From an uncultured Collinsella sp. (GTDB lineage Bacteria > Actinomycetota > Coriobacteriia > Coriobacteriales > Coriobacteriaceae), in assembly GCA_900550825.1 (NCBI GenBank), contig URTZ01000057.1:1-10599 (forward strand): a stretch of 10,599 nt of DNA, in the 5' to 3' direction. Each line of letters begins with the position of its first letter. Position 1 is the stretch's first letter. The notes under the pieces were generated by a model, which was given only the letters and a program-made list of their open reading frames with translations, ran no database searches and had not been told where the DNA came from. Of the stretch, positions 1 to 5,941 are shown piece after piece. The position numbers and the translations under genes are program-made.

Positions 1-251
1 CGCCGTCCGATAGGCGCTCCGGGAGCAGCATCAGGTCGACATCGCAGCAGCACGGCGGGAACAGGCAGCTCAAGAACCTGCTCATATTCAGCTGCAACTC
101 CCTCATCGGCACGGACAACAGGTTCGGGAGGTACTACGGGGAGTGCAGGGCGAGGGGGATGAGGCACAGCAAGGCGCTGAAGGCGGTCGCGAGGAAGAGG
201 CTCAAGGTCATCTACGCGATCATGCGCGACGCCGTCCCGTACGCGGCCTAG
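1..251 (+). CDS. IS110-family transposase, C-terminal 82 residues (5' end outside window)
   Basis: Reading from base 3, an open frame runs to a TAG stop at 249-251. It matches the C-terminal domain (Transposase_20 type) of IS110-family transposases: a Ser-rich start (RRSGSS), then GNRQLKNLL, a paired-tyrosine stretch (RFGRYYGECRARGMRH) and the closing KALKAVARKRLKVIYAIMRD. In this family the C-terminal domain supplies a catalytic serine that works with an N-terminal DEDD RuvC-like domain; the N-terminal domain lies outside the window. Of 12 arginines, 10 use AGG and 2 use CGC, while the neighbouring genes use almost only CGC/CGT, which suggests recent transfer. Whether the full gene is intact cannot be seen. 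Family assignment is fairly secure; the subgroup is not determinable. Confidence 0.85.
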   Translation, partial: PSDRRSGSSIRSTSQQHGGNRQLKNLLIFSCNSLIGTDNRFGRYYGECRARGMRHSKALKAVARKRLKVIYAIMRDAVPYAA

Positions 252-350
252 CGGGCGGCGGGATCAACCGAAGGGGAAGCGGGGGCGCCGGGCGCCCGGA
301 TGCGTCATGCCGAAATGGCGCGAAGCACGCGGTTGACAAAACTATAGAGA
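252..350 (+). mobile_element. Right-end non-coding tail of the IS110-family element
   Basis: Between the transposase stop and about base 350 there is a GC-rich tail with a small hairpin (GGGCGC 283-288, GCGCCC 292-297). It is followed by TTGACA at 333-338 and CTATAGAGACA at 342-352. IS110-family right ends commonly carry an outward-facing TTGACA near the tip, which acts as a -35 box only once the element circularises; that is family knowledge. The exact boundary and the core dinucleotide cannot be fixed here, because IS110 elements lack terminal inverted repeats. CT at 342-343 is a possible core. Confidence 0.55.
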
Positions 351-387
351 CACGTCCCAAATTGACTACTCACCTTGATACCTCTTC

Positions 388-436
388 GCGGAAAACGCGT
401 CCCGGAATATCGGCTCAGACTGGGACGTAGTTTCCG
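388..436. repeat. Imperfect palindromic repeat, copy 1
   Basis: The left arm CGGAAAACGCGTCCC (389-403) pairs with the right arm GGGACGTAGTTTCCG (422-436) at 12 of 15 positions. It shares an ordered set of blocks with copy 2 (GCGGAAA, TCCC, GAAT, CTCA, GGGAC, TTCCG) at a constant offset of 62-63 bases. This looks like a REP-like intergenic repeat unit. Whether it is dispersed in the genome cannot be seen from this window. Confidence 0.6.
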
Positions 437-449
437 GATGACGCCTCAA

Positions 450-500
450 GCGGAAAGTTCATCCCAGAATCCCGCGCTCAAAACGGGACACGCCTTCCGC
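450..500. repeat. Imperfect palindromic repeat, copy 2
   Basis: The arms GCGGAAA (450-456) and TTCCGC (495-500), with inner CCC (463-465) and GGG (485-487), form a palindrome of similar design to copy 1. All six shared blocks are in the same order, with a single one-base shift between GAAT and CTCA. Mutations between the copies fall mostly in the arm interiors and loop. No T-run follows on either strand, so it is not a typical intrinsic terminator. Confidence 0.6.
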
Positions 501-585
501 TCCGCCTCCTCAACTCCAAAACCTGTGCGCCCACCATCATAAAACTGGGTAGAAGAGAGCCAAAACGCAATCGCAGGAGGTCAAC

Positions 586-1464
586 ATGACTGCAGAAGAT
601 AAGGCAAAGAACGCCGGCAAGGTCGCGCTCGTCTTGGAGGGCGGTAGTTTTCGCGGGCAATTTACCGCAGGCGTGCTCGACGTTCTCATGGAGGCTGGCG
701 TCGAGATTCCGGCGGTATATGGCGTATCGGCCGGCGCCCTCAACGGCGTGAACTACAAGTCGCACCAGATCGGCCGTGCCAACCGCATCAACCTGGCTTT
801 CTGCAACGACAGCCGCTTCATGGGTGCCGCATCGTTTGCGTCCACGGGCTCCATTGTAGGTTACGACTTTATCTTCAACGATGTTCAGGACCGCCTGGAT
901 CCTTTTGACAGCGAGACGTTCGACGCGAGCCCCATCGAGATGTACGCCGTTGCGACGGACATGTTGTTTGGAACCGCCACGTACCTGCCGGTCAAAAGCG
1001 CCGTACTTGACCTCGACGCTGTGCGCGCATCGACCTCGTTGCCGCTGGTGACACCGCCGGTCGAGATAGACGGGCACAAATACGTCGACGGCGGCGTGGC
1101 CGATTCGGTTCCTATCGAGCATGTGCTCGAGGAGGCGGGCTTCGACCGTGCGGTTGTCATTGTCACGCAGGACCGTTCGTATGAGAAAAAGCCCTACGAG
1201 TTTATGCCAGCCGCACGCGCTCGCTATGCCGACTACCCCTACCTGCTCGAGGCCATCGAGACGCGCCACGACCGCTATAACATCCAGCGCATGCATCTGT
1301 GGAAGTATGAACGCGAGGGCCGCGCGCTGGTCGTTGCTCCGCAAAAGCCGGTCGAGGTCGGCCATGTTGAGCACGATTCGGCAAAGCTCCTCGACCTGTA
1401 TATCCAGGGCCGCCAGGAGGCAAAGCGCCTACTGAGTGATATCGAGGCATTTGTCGAGCGCTAG
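586..1464 (+). CDS. Patatin-like phospholipase / acyl hydrolase (YjjU-like, COG4667 type)
   Basis: A 292-residue predicted serine lipid hydrolase of the patatin family. The N-terminus shows the oxyanion-hole motif EGGSFRG (18-24), the nucleophile elbow GVSAG with Ser48, and the second catalytic residue in a DGG motif with Asp168, so the Ser-Asp dyad is complete. The start ATG is set by AGGAGG at 575-580, five bases upstream. No signal peptide or membrane segment is visible, so it is probably cytosolic or only peripherally membrane-bound. The C-terminal ~90 residues (rich in Tyr, Arg and Glu) match the extra tail seen in YjjU-like proteins. The gene stands alone between the IS end and the rplM promoter. 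The natural substrate is unknown; catalysis on a lipid or acyl ester is inferred from the family. Confidence 0.85.
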   Translation: MTAEDKAKNAGKVALVLEGGSFRGQFTAGVLDVLMEAGVEIPAVYGVSAGALNGVNYKSHQIGRANRINLAFCNDSRFMGAASFASTGSIVGYDFIFNDVQDRLDPFDSETFDASPIEMYAVATDMLFGTATYLPVKSAVLDLDAVRASTSLPLVTPPVEIDGHKYVDGGVADSVPIEHVLEEAGFDRAVVIVTQDRSYEKKPYEFMPAARARYADYPYLLEAIETRHDRYNIQRMHLWKYEREGRALVVAPQKPVEVGHVEHDSAKLLDLYIQGRQEAKRLLSDIEAFVER

Positions 1465-1527
1465 TGTCGCGACGTCATGACCCATGGATGACATGTGCAG
1501 AAACTCTGGTCGGAGCCAAAATACCTG

Positions 1528-1555
1528 TTGACTCGGGCGGCGAGCGGGGTAATAT
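1528..1555 (+). promoter_or_regulatory. Sigma-70-type promoter for rplM-rpsI
   Basis: TTGACT (1528-1533) and TAATAT (1550-1555) are separated by 16 bases, a near-consensus housekeeping promoter. It lies after the lipase gene stop and predicts transcription start near 1562, giving a leader of about 60 bases before the rplM start. Confidence 0.75.
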
Positions 1556-1561
1556 GGACGG

Positions 1562-1593
1562 GTTACTTGCAGAGCCCCGTGAATCTCTGTAAC
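1562..1593 (+). promoter_or_regulatory. Candidate leader hairpin of the rplM mRNA
   Basis: Directly at the predicted 5' end of the transcript, GTTA (1562-1565) pairs with TAAC (1590-1593) and CAGAG (1570-1574) pairs with CTCTG (1585-1589). This gives nine base pairs with a four-base bulge and a ten-base loop. Ribosomal-protein operons often carry such leaders for feedback by their own product, and L13 leaders are known in Bacillus-type bacteria. Whether this one binds uL13 is an inference. Confidence 0.4.
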
Positions 1594-1621
1594 AACACGT
1601 ACTGTACATGGAGGAGTCTAA

Positions 1622-2065
1622 GTGATTTCGAAATCGACTCACTACGCCAAGCAGGGCGAGGTCCAGCGCAACTGGGTTCTCGTCGACGCCGATGGTGCTG
1701 TCCTGGGCCGTCTTGCCACCCAGATCGCAATGATCCTGCGCGGTAAGAACAAGCCCCAGTTCACGCCCAACAGCGACTGCGGCGACTTCGTTGTCGTCAT
1801 CAACGCCGATAAGGTCCAGCTTACCGGCAACAAGGCCGACACGAAGACCTATTATCGCCACAGCGGCTACAACGGCGGCCTCAAGGCTGAGAGCTTCCGC
1901 CAGGCTATGGAGAAGCACCCGGAGAAGGTCATCGAGCGCGCCGTTCGCGGTATGCTGCCCAAGACCACCCTCGGCCGTGCCCAGATGACCAAGCTTAAGG
2001 TCTACGCTGGTGCCGAGCATCCGCATGCTGCCCAGAACCCCACGAAGATTGAGCTGGAGGCTTAA
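1622..2065 (+). CDS. rplM: 50S ribosomal protein uL13
   Basis: A 147-residue protein with full-length similarity to bacterial L13, a large-subunit protein that binds 23S rRNA early in assembly. Recognisable family features are the N-terminal WVLVDADGAVLGRLAT stretch, the GDFVVVINADK segment, YYRHSGYNGG, and AVRGMLPKTTLGRAQM near residues 100-120. The start is GTG, supported by GGAGG at 1610-1614; no in-frame ATG lies nearby. rpsI follows after two bases, as in nearly all bacteria, so the two are translated from one mRNA starting at the promoter near 1528. Codon use is strongly biased to CGT/CGC and AAG, as expected for a highly expressed gene. Confidence 0.97.
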   Translation: MISKSTHYAKQGEVQRNWVLVDADGAVLGRLATQIAMILRGKNKPQFTPNSDCGDFVVVINADKVQLTGNKADTKTYYRHSGYNGGLKAESFRQAMEKHPEKVIERAVRGMLPKTTLGRAQMTKLKVYAGAEHPHAAQNPTKIELEA

Positions 2066-2067
2066 AG

Positions 2068-2463
<396 letters not shown>

Positions 2464-2493
2464 GGTTTTATCTCCTTTCGAGATACAATGTAC

Positions 2494-2537
2494 AAGCGGG
2501 GCCTGCCGATTCCTCGGCGGGTCCCGCTTTTCTTTTT
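2494..2537 (+). terminator. Intrinsic terminator after rpsI
   Basis: A 16-base-pair stem (2494-2509 with 2514-2529, including two G-U pairs) with a TTCC loop is followed by TTTCTTTTT. A small extra hairpin, TATCTC (2469-2474) with GAGATA (2480-2485), sits just before it. glmM begins 50 bases later with no clear promoter between, so some read-through into glmM is likely. Confidence 0.85.
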
Positions 2538-2586
2538 CGACTAGGGTGGGCGGTTGCATATCGCCTGCTAGGGAAGGAGCGATCCT

Positions 2587-3924
2587 ATGCCCCAGAACAT
2601 CTTCGGTACCGACGGCGTCCGTGGCGTCGCCAATGCCGACCTCTCGTGCGACCTCGCGTTTCGCCTGGGCCGCGCGGCGACCAAGTTCCTTGGTCCGGAT
2701 ATCTGCATCGGCCGCGATACGCGTCTTTCGGGCACCATGCTCGAGAGTGCTCTGACCGCCGGCATTATGGCCGAGGGCGGCCGCCCGCACTGCTGCGGCG
2801 TCATCCCTACGCCTGCCGTGGCGCTGCTCACCGTCCAAAACGAGCTCGACGGCGGCATCGTTATCTCCGCTTCGCACAATCCGCCGGAGTTCAACGGCAT
2901 CAAGTTCTTTAGTCGCAAGGGTATGAAGCTTCCCGATGCTGTCGAGGAAGAGATCAGCGCCTGGGTCATGTCCGAGGAAGCCATGGCTGCCGACACGCTG
3001 CCGACCGGTGCCGGCGTGGGCCACATTATCAAGATGAAGGACGCCCGCAAGGCATATGTCGATCATGCCATCGATACGCTCGATGGCCTGAGGCTCGATG
3101 GCCTGGTCGTTGCCGTCGACTGCGGTCACGGTGCTTCCTGCCAGACTACGCCCGCCGCGCTGCAGCGCCTGGGTGCCACGGTCCATGCCATCAACACCGA
3201 TTACTGCGGCACTGACATTAACGTTGAGTGCGGCTCTACGCACCTCGAGCCCCTGCGCGAGCTCGTGCTGCGCACCCATGCTGACATCGGTCTGGCCCAC
3301 GACGGCGACGCCGACCGCGTACTGTTCGTGGACAGCGAGGGCAATGAGATCGACGGTGACTACATCCTGGCTATCTGCGGTTCTGACCTCGCCGCTCGCG
3401 GCAAGCTCGCCAACTCCGAGATCGTCTCGACCGTCATGTGCAACCTGGGCTTCTCCATCGCTATGAAGGAGCAGGGCTTCGAGATGGTCCAGACCGCCGT
3501 GGGCGACCGCTACGTTTTGGAGCGCATGCTCGCGGACGGCGCCGTCATCGGTGGCGAGCAGTCCGGCCACATCATCTTCCTGGAGCACAACACCACCGGT
3601 GACGGCCTGGTGACGGCTCTGCAGCTGCTGGCCGTGCTCAAGCGCACCGGTCGTACCCTCACCGATCTTGCCGGCATCATGAAGAAGTACCCGCAGGTAC
3701 TCGTCAACGTGCATTCCGACAACAAGGCTGGTCTGGACGATTGCCAGCCCATCTGGGATGCCGTCGCTGCTGCCGAGAAGGAGCTTGACGGCCGCGGCCG
3801 CATTCTGGTGCGCCCGAGCGGTACCGAGCCGCTGGTCCGCGTGATGGCCGAGGCCGAGACGCACGAGCTGACCCAGCGCGTTGTCGACGACATCGTCGAG
3901 GTTGTCAAGCGCGAACTTCCCTAA
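2587..3924 (+). CDS. glmM: Phosphoglucosamine mutase
   Basis: A 445-residue enzyme of the alpha-D-phosphohexomutase family that interconverts glucosamine-6-phosphate and glucosamine-1-phosphate, feeding UDP-GlcNAc for peptidoglycan. All hallmark parts are present in order: FGTDGVRG at 6-13; the active-site phosphoserine in ISASHNP with Ser96; the metal-binding loop DGDADR with Asp239, Asp241 and Asp243; and the phosphate-binding loop RPSGTEP at 409-415. The length is normal for GlmM, and the FGTDGVRG start separates it from ordinary phosphoglucomutases. AAGGAG at 2574-2579 supports the ATG. The order rplM-rpsI-glmM is typical of Actinobacteria. It probably depends on read-through from the ribosomal promoter or on a weak local promoter I cannot identify. 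Confidence 0.96.
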   Translation: MPQNIFGTDGVRGVANADLSCDLAFRLGRAATKFLGPDICIGRDTRLSGTMLESALTAGIMAEGGRPHCCGVIPTPAVALLTVQNELDGGIVISASHNPPEFNGIKFFSRKGMKLPDAVEEEISAWVMSEEAMAADTLPTGAGVGHIIKMKDARKAYVDHAIDTLDGLRLDGLVVAVDCGHGASCQTTPAALQRLGATVHAINTDYCGTDINVECGSTHLEPLRELVLRTHADIGLAHDGDADRVLFVDSEGNEIDGDYILAICGSDLAARGKLANSEIVSTVMCNLGFSIAMKEQGFEMVQTAVGDRYVLERMLADGAVIGGEQSGHIIFLEHNTTGDGLVTALQLLAVLKRTGRTLTDLAGIMKKYPQVLVNVHSDNKAGLDDCQPIWDAVAAAEKELDGRGRILVRPSGTEPLVRVMAEAETHELTQRVVDDIVEVVKRELP

Positions 3925-3954
3925 TGGTCAAAAACGGGTGCCAAGTGGTAAACT
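3925..3954 (+). promoter_or_regulatory. Weak candidate promoter before the PTS EIIA gene
   Basis: TGGTCA (3925-3930) and TAAACT (3949-3954) are 18 bases apart, each matching the consensus hexamer at four positions. It begins one base after the glmM stop codon. The match is poor, so it is only a candidate; read-through from glmM is an equally good explanation. Confidence 0.25.
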
Positions 3955-3995
3955 GTTAAGGTTATTTTGATTGATTGGTATGTCCGAGGGGGAGC

Positions 3996-4493
3996 ATGTT
4001 CACTAAAGTCCTAAGGTCTTTTGGTATGCGTGGTCGAGTCCTTACGCTGGATGCTCCCATCTCGGGCGACGTCATTCCGTTGTCCGAGGTCAATGACCAG
4101 ACATTTGCCACCGGCCTTTTGGGCCAGGGCGTGGCGATTCAGCCTACGGGTACGCGCGTGATTGCGCCGGCAGACGCCAAGGTCGAGGCCATTTTTCCCA
4201 CGGGACACGCCGTTGCGCTCAACACGGTCGATGGCTTGGACGTGCTCATCCACGTTGGCTTGGACACTGTTCAGCTCGAGGGCAAGCACTTTACCGTACA
4301 TGCGCAAGTGGGTGACATCGTCCATAAGGGCGATGTACTCATTGAGTTCGATCGCGAGGCAATTGCTGCCGAGGGCTACGATGTGACGGTTCCCATCTTG
4401 GTGTGCAACTCCGTTGAGTTCTCGAGCATCAAGGGCTCCGTTGGCGTGCATGTCGAAGAGATGGACCAGCTCATCGTTGCTCGCGAGCGATAG
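3996..4493 (+). CDS. PTS system glucose-type EIIA component (EIIA-Glc/Crr-like)
   Basis: A 165-residue single-domain protein of the PTS EIIA type 1 family, which takes phosphate from HPr and passes it to an EIIB domain of a sugar permease in the cytosol. The core runs APISGDVIPLSEV (20-32), GQGVAIQPTG (43-52) and IHVGLDTVQLEG. The two active-site histidines are His71 (in PTGHAVAL) and His86 (in LIHVG), 15 residues apart as in E. coli Crr (75 and 90). No EIIB or EIIC domain is fused or adjacent, so it must serve permeases coded elsewhere. The ATG at 3996 is preferred over a TTG at 3975 because a GAGGGGG tract ends just before it and the protein then starts as family members do. In some bacteria this protein also signals carbon status. 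Confidence 0.92.
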   Translation: MFTKVLRSFGMRGRVLTLDAPISGDVIPLSEVNDQTFATGLLGQGVAIQPTGTRVIAPADAKVEAIFPTGHAVALNTVDGLDVLIHVGLDTVQLEGKHFTVHAQVGDIVHKGDVLIEFDREAIAAEGYDVTVPILVCNSVEFSSIKGSVGVHVEEMDQLIVARER

Positions 4494-4765
4494 CAAGTGC
4501 ACGTGGCCATTAGCCTACAATTCAAACACGTTTACGGAGGGCGCCCTTGAAAGAGGACGCCCTCCGTGGCAAGATGGGATTTGTCCGAAGCTAAAAGGCT
4601 TCGGGTCACCGTGGACGGGCAGGGGCCTCGACGCGGCTAGACACGAGACACATACATTACGCGACCTCGCCCTGGTGGCCGCACACGTTGGTTGCGGCCG
4701 ACGCGGGCCGCGGGCAAGTGCTTGTAAAGGGAGCCTTGCCTCTCTTGTACGAGAAAGGACGCGTA
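4494..4765 (+). promoter_or_regulatory. Hairpin-rich gap before nagB, candidate structured leader RNA
   Basis: This 272-base gap has no convincing gene. It holds several stem-loops: 4534-4567 (listed separately); CCGAAGC (4585-4591) with GCTTCGG (4598-4604) around a six-base loop; GGCCGCA with TGCGGCC near 4677-4699; and TCTC (4741-4744) with GAGA (4751-4754) right before the nagB ribosome binding site. GGCAAG and CTTGCC near 4712-4740 could form a further stem. A possible -10 box, TACAAT at 4516-4521, lacks a recognisable -35. I do not recognise a known riboswitch class. It may be a regulatory leader or an independent small RNA. Confidence 0.35.
4534..4567 (+). promoter_or_regulatory. Long GNRA-capped hairpin upstream of nagB
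   Basis: A perfect 10-base stem, ACGGAGGGCG (4534-4543) with CGCCCTCCGT (4558-4567), continues past one mismatch into CCTT/GAGG and closes on a GAAA tetraloop at 4549-4552. No T-run follows, so it is not a normal intrinsic terminator. A GNRA loop often makes tertiary contacts in folded RNAs. Confidence 0.55.
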
Positions 4766-5494
4766 ATGAAGATCATTAAAGCTAAAGACTACGAGGATAT
4801 GAGCCGCAAGGCCGCCAATATCATCTCGGCGCAGGTTATCCTCAAGCCCGACTGTGTGCTGGGCCTTGCCACCGGCTCCACCCCGATCGGTGCCTACAAG
4901 CAGCTCGCTGCTTGGTACGAGAAGGGCGACGTCGACTTTGCCGAGGTCAGCACCTACAACCTGGACGAGTATCGCGGCCTTTCGCACGACGATCCCCAGA
5001 GCTATCACTACTTTATGCGTGAGAACTTCTTCGATCACATCAACATCGACCTGAACAACACGCATGTGCCCGACGGTTCCAACCCCGACGCCGCCGCTGC
5101 CTGCTCTGAGTACGACAAGATCGTCGCCGCCGCCGGTTACCCGGATCTGCAGCTGCTCGGCATTGGCAACAACGGCCACATCGGCTTCAACGAGCCCGAT
5201 GACCACTTCTCCAAGGGCACGCACTGCGTCGACCTCACCGAGAGCACCATTCAGGCCAACAGCCGCCTGTTCGACAGCATCGACGACGTTCCCCGTCAGG
5301 CCTATACCATGGGTACCCAGACCATCATGTATGCCCGCATGATCCTGGTCGTCGCCAACGGCGAGGCCAAGGCTCAGGCCGTGCATGACATGTGCTACGG
5401 TCCGGTTACGCCCGCGTGCCCGGCTTCGATCCTGCAGCTGCACACCAACTGCGTTGTCGTTGCCGACGAGGCCGCCCTTTCGCTCTGCGAGTAG
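4766..5494 (+). CDS. nagB: Glucosamine-6-phosphate deaminase
   Basis: A 242-residue enzyme that converts glucosamine-6-phosphate to fructose-6-phosphate and ammonia, the last committed step of amino-sugar breakdown. Family motifs are LGLATGSTP (32-40), NLDEY with the general base Asp67, and GIGNNGHIGFNEP (132-144) with His138 and Glu143 at the positions of the E. coli catalytic His143 and Glu148; Asn136 stands where E. coli has Asp141, as in the Bacillus enzyme. The length equals that of B. subtilis NagB, the short form without the extended C-terminal part of E. coli NagB, so allosteric activation by GlcNAc-6-phosphate is not expected. AAAGGA at 4754-4759 fixes the ATG; an upstream TTG at 4688 would extend the frame without support. 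No nagA is in the window. Confidence 0.95.
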   Translation: MKIIKAKDYEDMSRKAANIISAQVILKPDCVLGLATGSTPIGAYKQLAAWYEKGDVDFAEVSTYNLDEYRGLSHDDPQSYHYFMRENFFDHINIDLNNTHVPDGSNPDAAAACSEYDKIVAAAGYPDLQLLGIGNNGHIGFNEPDDHFSKGTHCVDLTESTIQANSRLFDSIDDVPRQAYTMGTQTIMYARMILVVANGEAKAQAVHDMCYGPVTPACPASILQLHTNCVVVADEAALSLCE

Positions 5495-5526
5495 CGCGAA
5501 TCCTGCACCTCGACATAGCTTTGCCG

Positions 5527-5554
5527 AAGGCCTCCGCTTTGCGGGGGCCTTTTT
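5527..5554 (+). terminator. Intrinsic terminator after nagB
   Basis: AAGGCCTCCGC (5527-5537) pairs with GCGGGGGCCTT (5541-5551) through 11 positions including one G-U, with a three-base loop and a run of five T (5550-5554). It lies 33 bases after the nagB stop. Confidence 0.9.
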
Positions 5555-5941
5555 GCTGTCCTTGTCATATGCTTGACCAAAATCTTGCTGCAAGCTTGAC
5601 GAATGTCGAATGCCCAACAGCTTGATTCATTCCATACCAGATTCTATGCAAAAATGCCACTAAAAGGTCGCAGACGGTAGCGGGTGCTAGGCGAGTTGAA
5701 TGACATAGCTGAACCTTGTTCATCTGCGTTACACTGCCGCTTAGATGGGACAAGCTGACAAGCTCATTTACCTGCTTAAAGACCGATTAGTCGGGGGATT
5801 AATAACAATCGGCCCTCGCTGTACAAAAACTTGCCGCTTGCGTACCAAAAGACAACCTAAAACACAAGGGCGCTCTATTCATAGCGCGGCTTGTATGGTC
5901 TTGCGGCTACAGTGTCCATACGGTCGAGTTGAGGAGCGGGC
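5555..5941 (+). promoter_or_regulatory. Non-coding region upstream of the large regulator, with palindromic sites
   Basis: There is no convincing gene in these 387 bases, and their AT content is higher than in the genes around. Seen here: a 13-base palindrome TGAAC-CTT-GTTCA (5710-5722); a repeated GCTTGAC (5571-5577 and 5594-5600); a spaced inverted repeat GTATGG (5893-5898) / CCATAC (5916-5921) close to the regulator start; and GCGCT/AGCGC around 5870-5887. TTGATT (5622-5627) with TATGCA (5645-5650) is a weak promoter guess. The region presumably drives the regulator gene, but no site stands out as its promoter. Confidence 0.35.

Noticed and set aside
388..500. A CRISPR-like or tandem terminator reading of the palindromic pair
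   Set aside because: Only two units, strongly diverged and without spacers of even length; no T-run follows either unit.
478..1374. A 298-codon minus-strand open frame opposite the patatin-like gene
   Set aside because: The plus strand has the catalytic motifs and a perfect ribosome binding site; the minus frame has neither.
4620..4660. A DasR-type operator around GCTAGAC before nagB
   Set aside because: Only the TAGAC half resembles the known GlcNAc-regulator site; the other half-site is absent.
4414..4779. A plus-strand frame covering the gap before nagB
   Set aside because: It overlaps the EIIA and nagB genes in another frame, has no ribosome binding site and reads as random Arg/Gly-rich sequence. 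The gap is better explained as structured non-coding DNA.
4637..5617. A 326-codon minus-strand open frame opposite nagB
   Set aside because: It is antisense to nagB, crosses the nagB terminator and has no recognisable domain.
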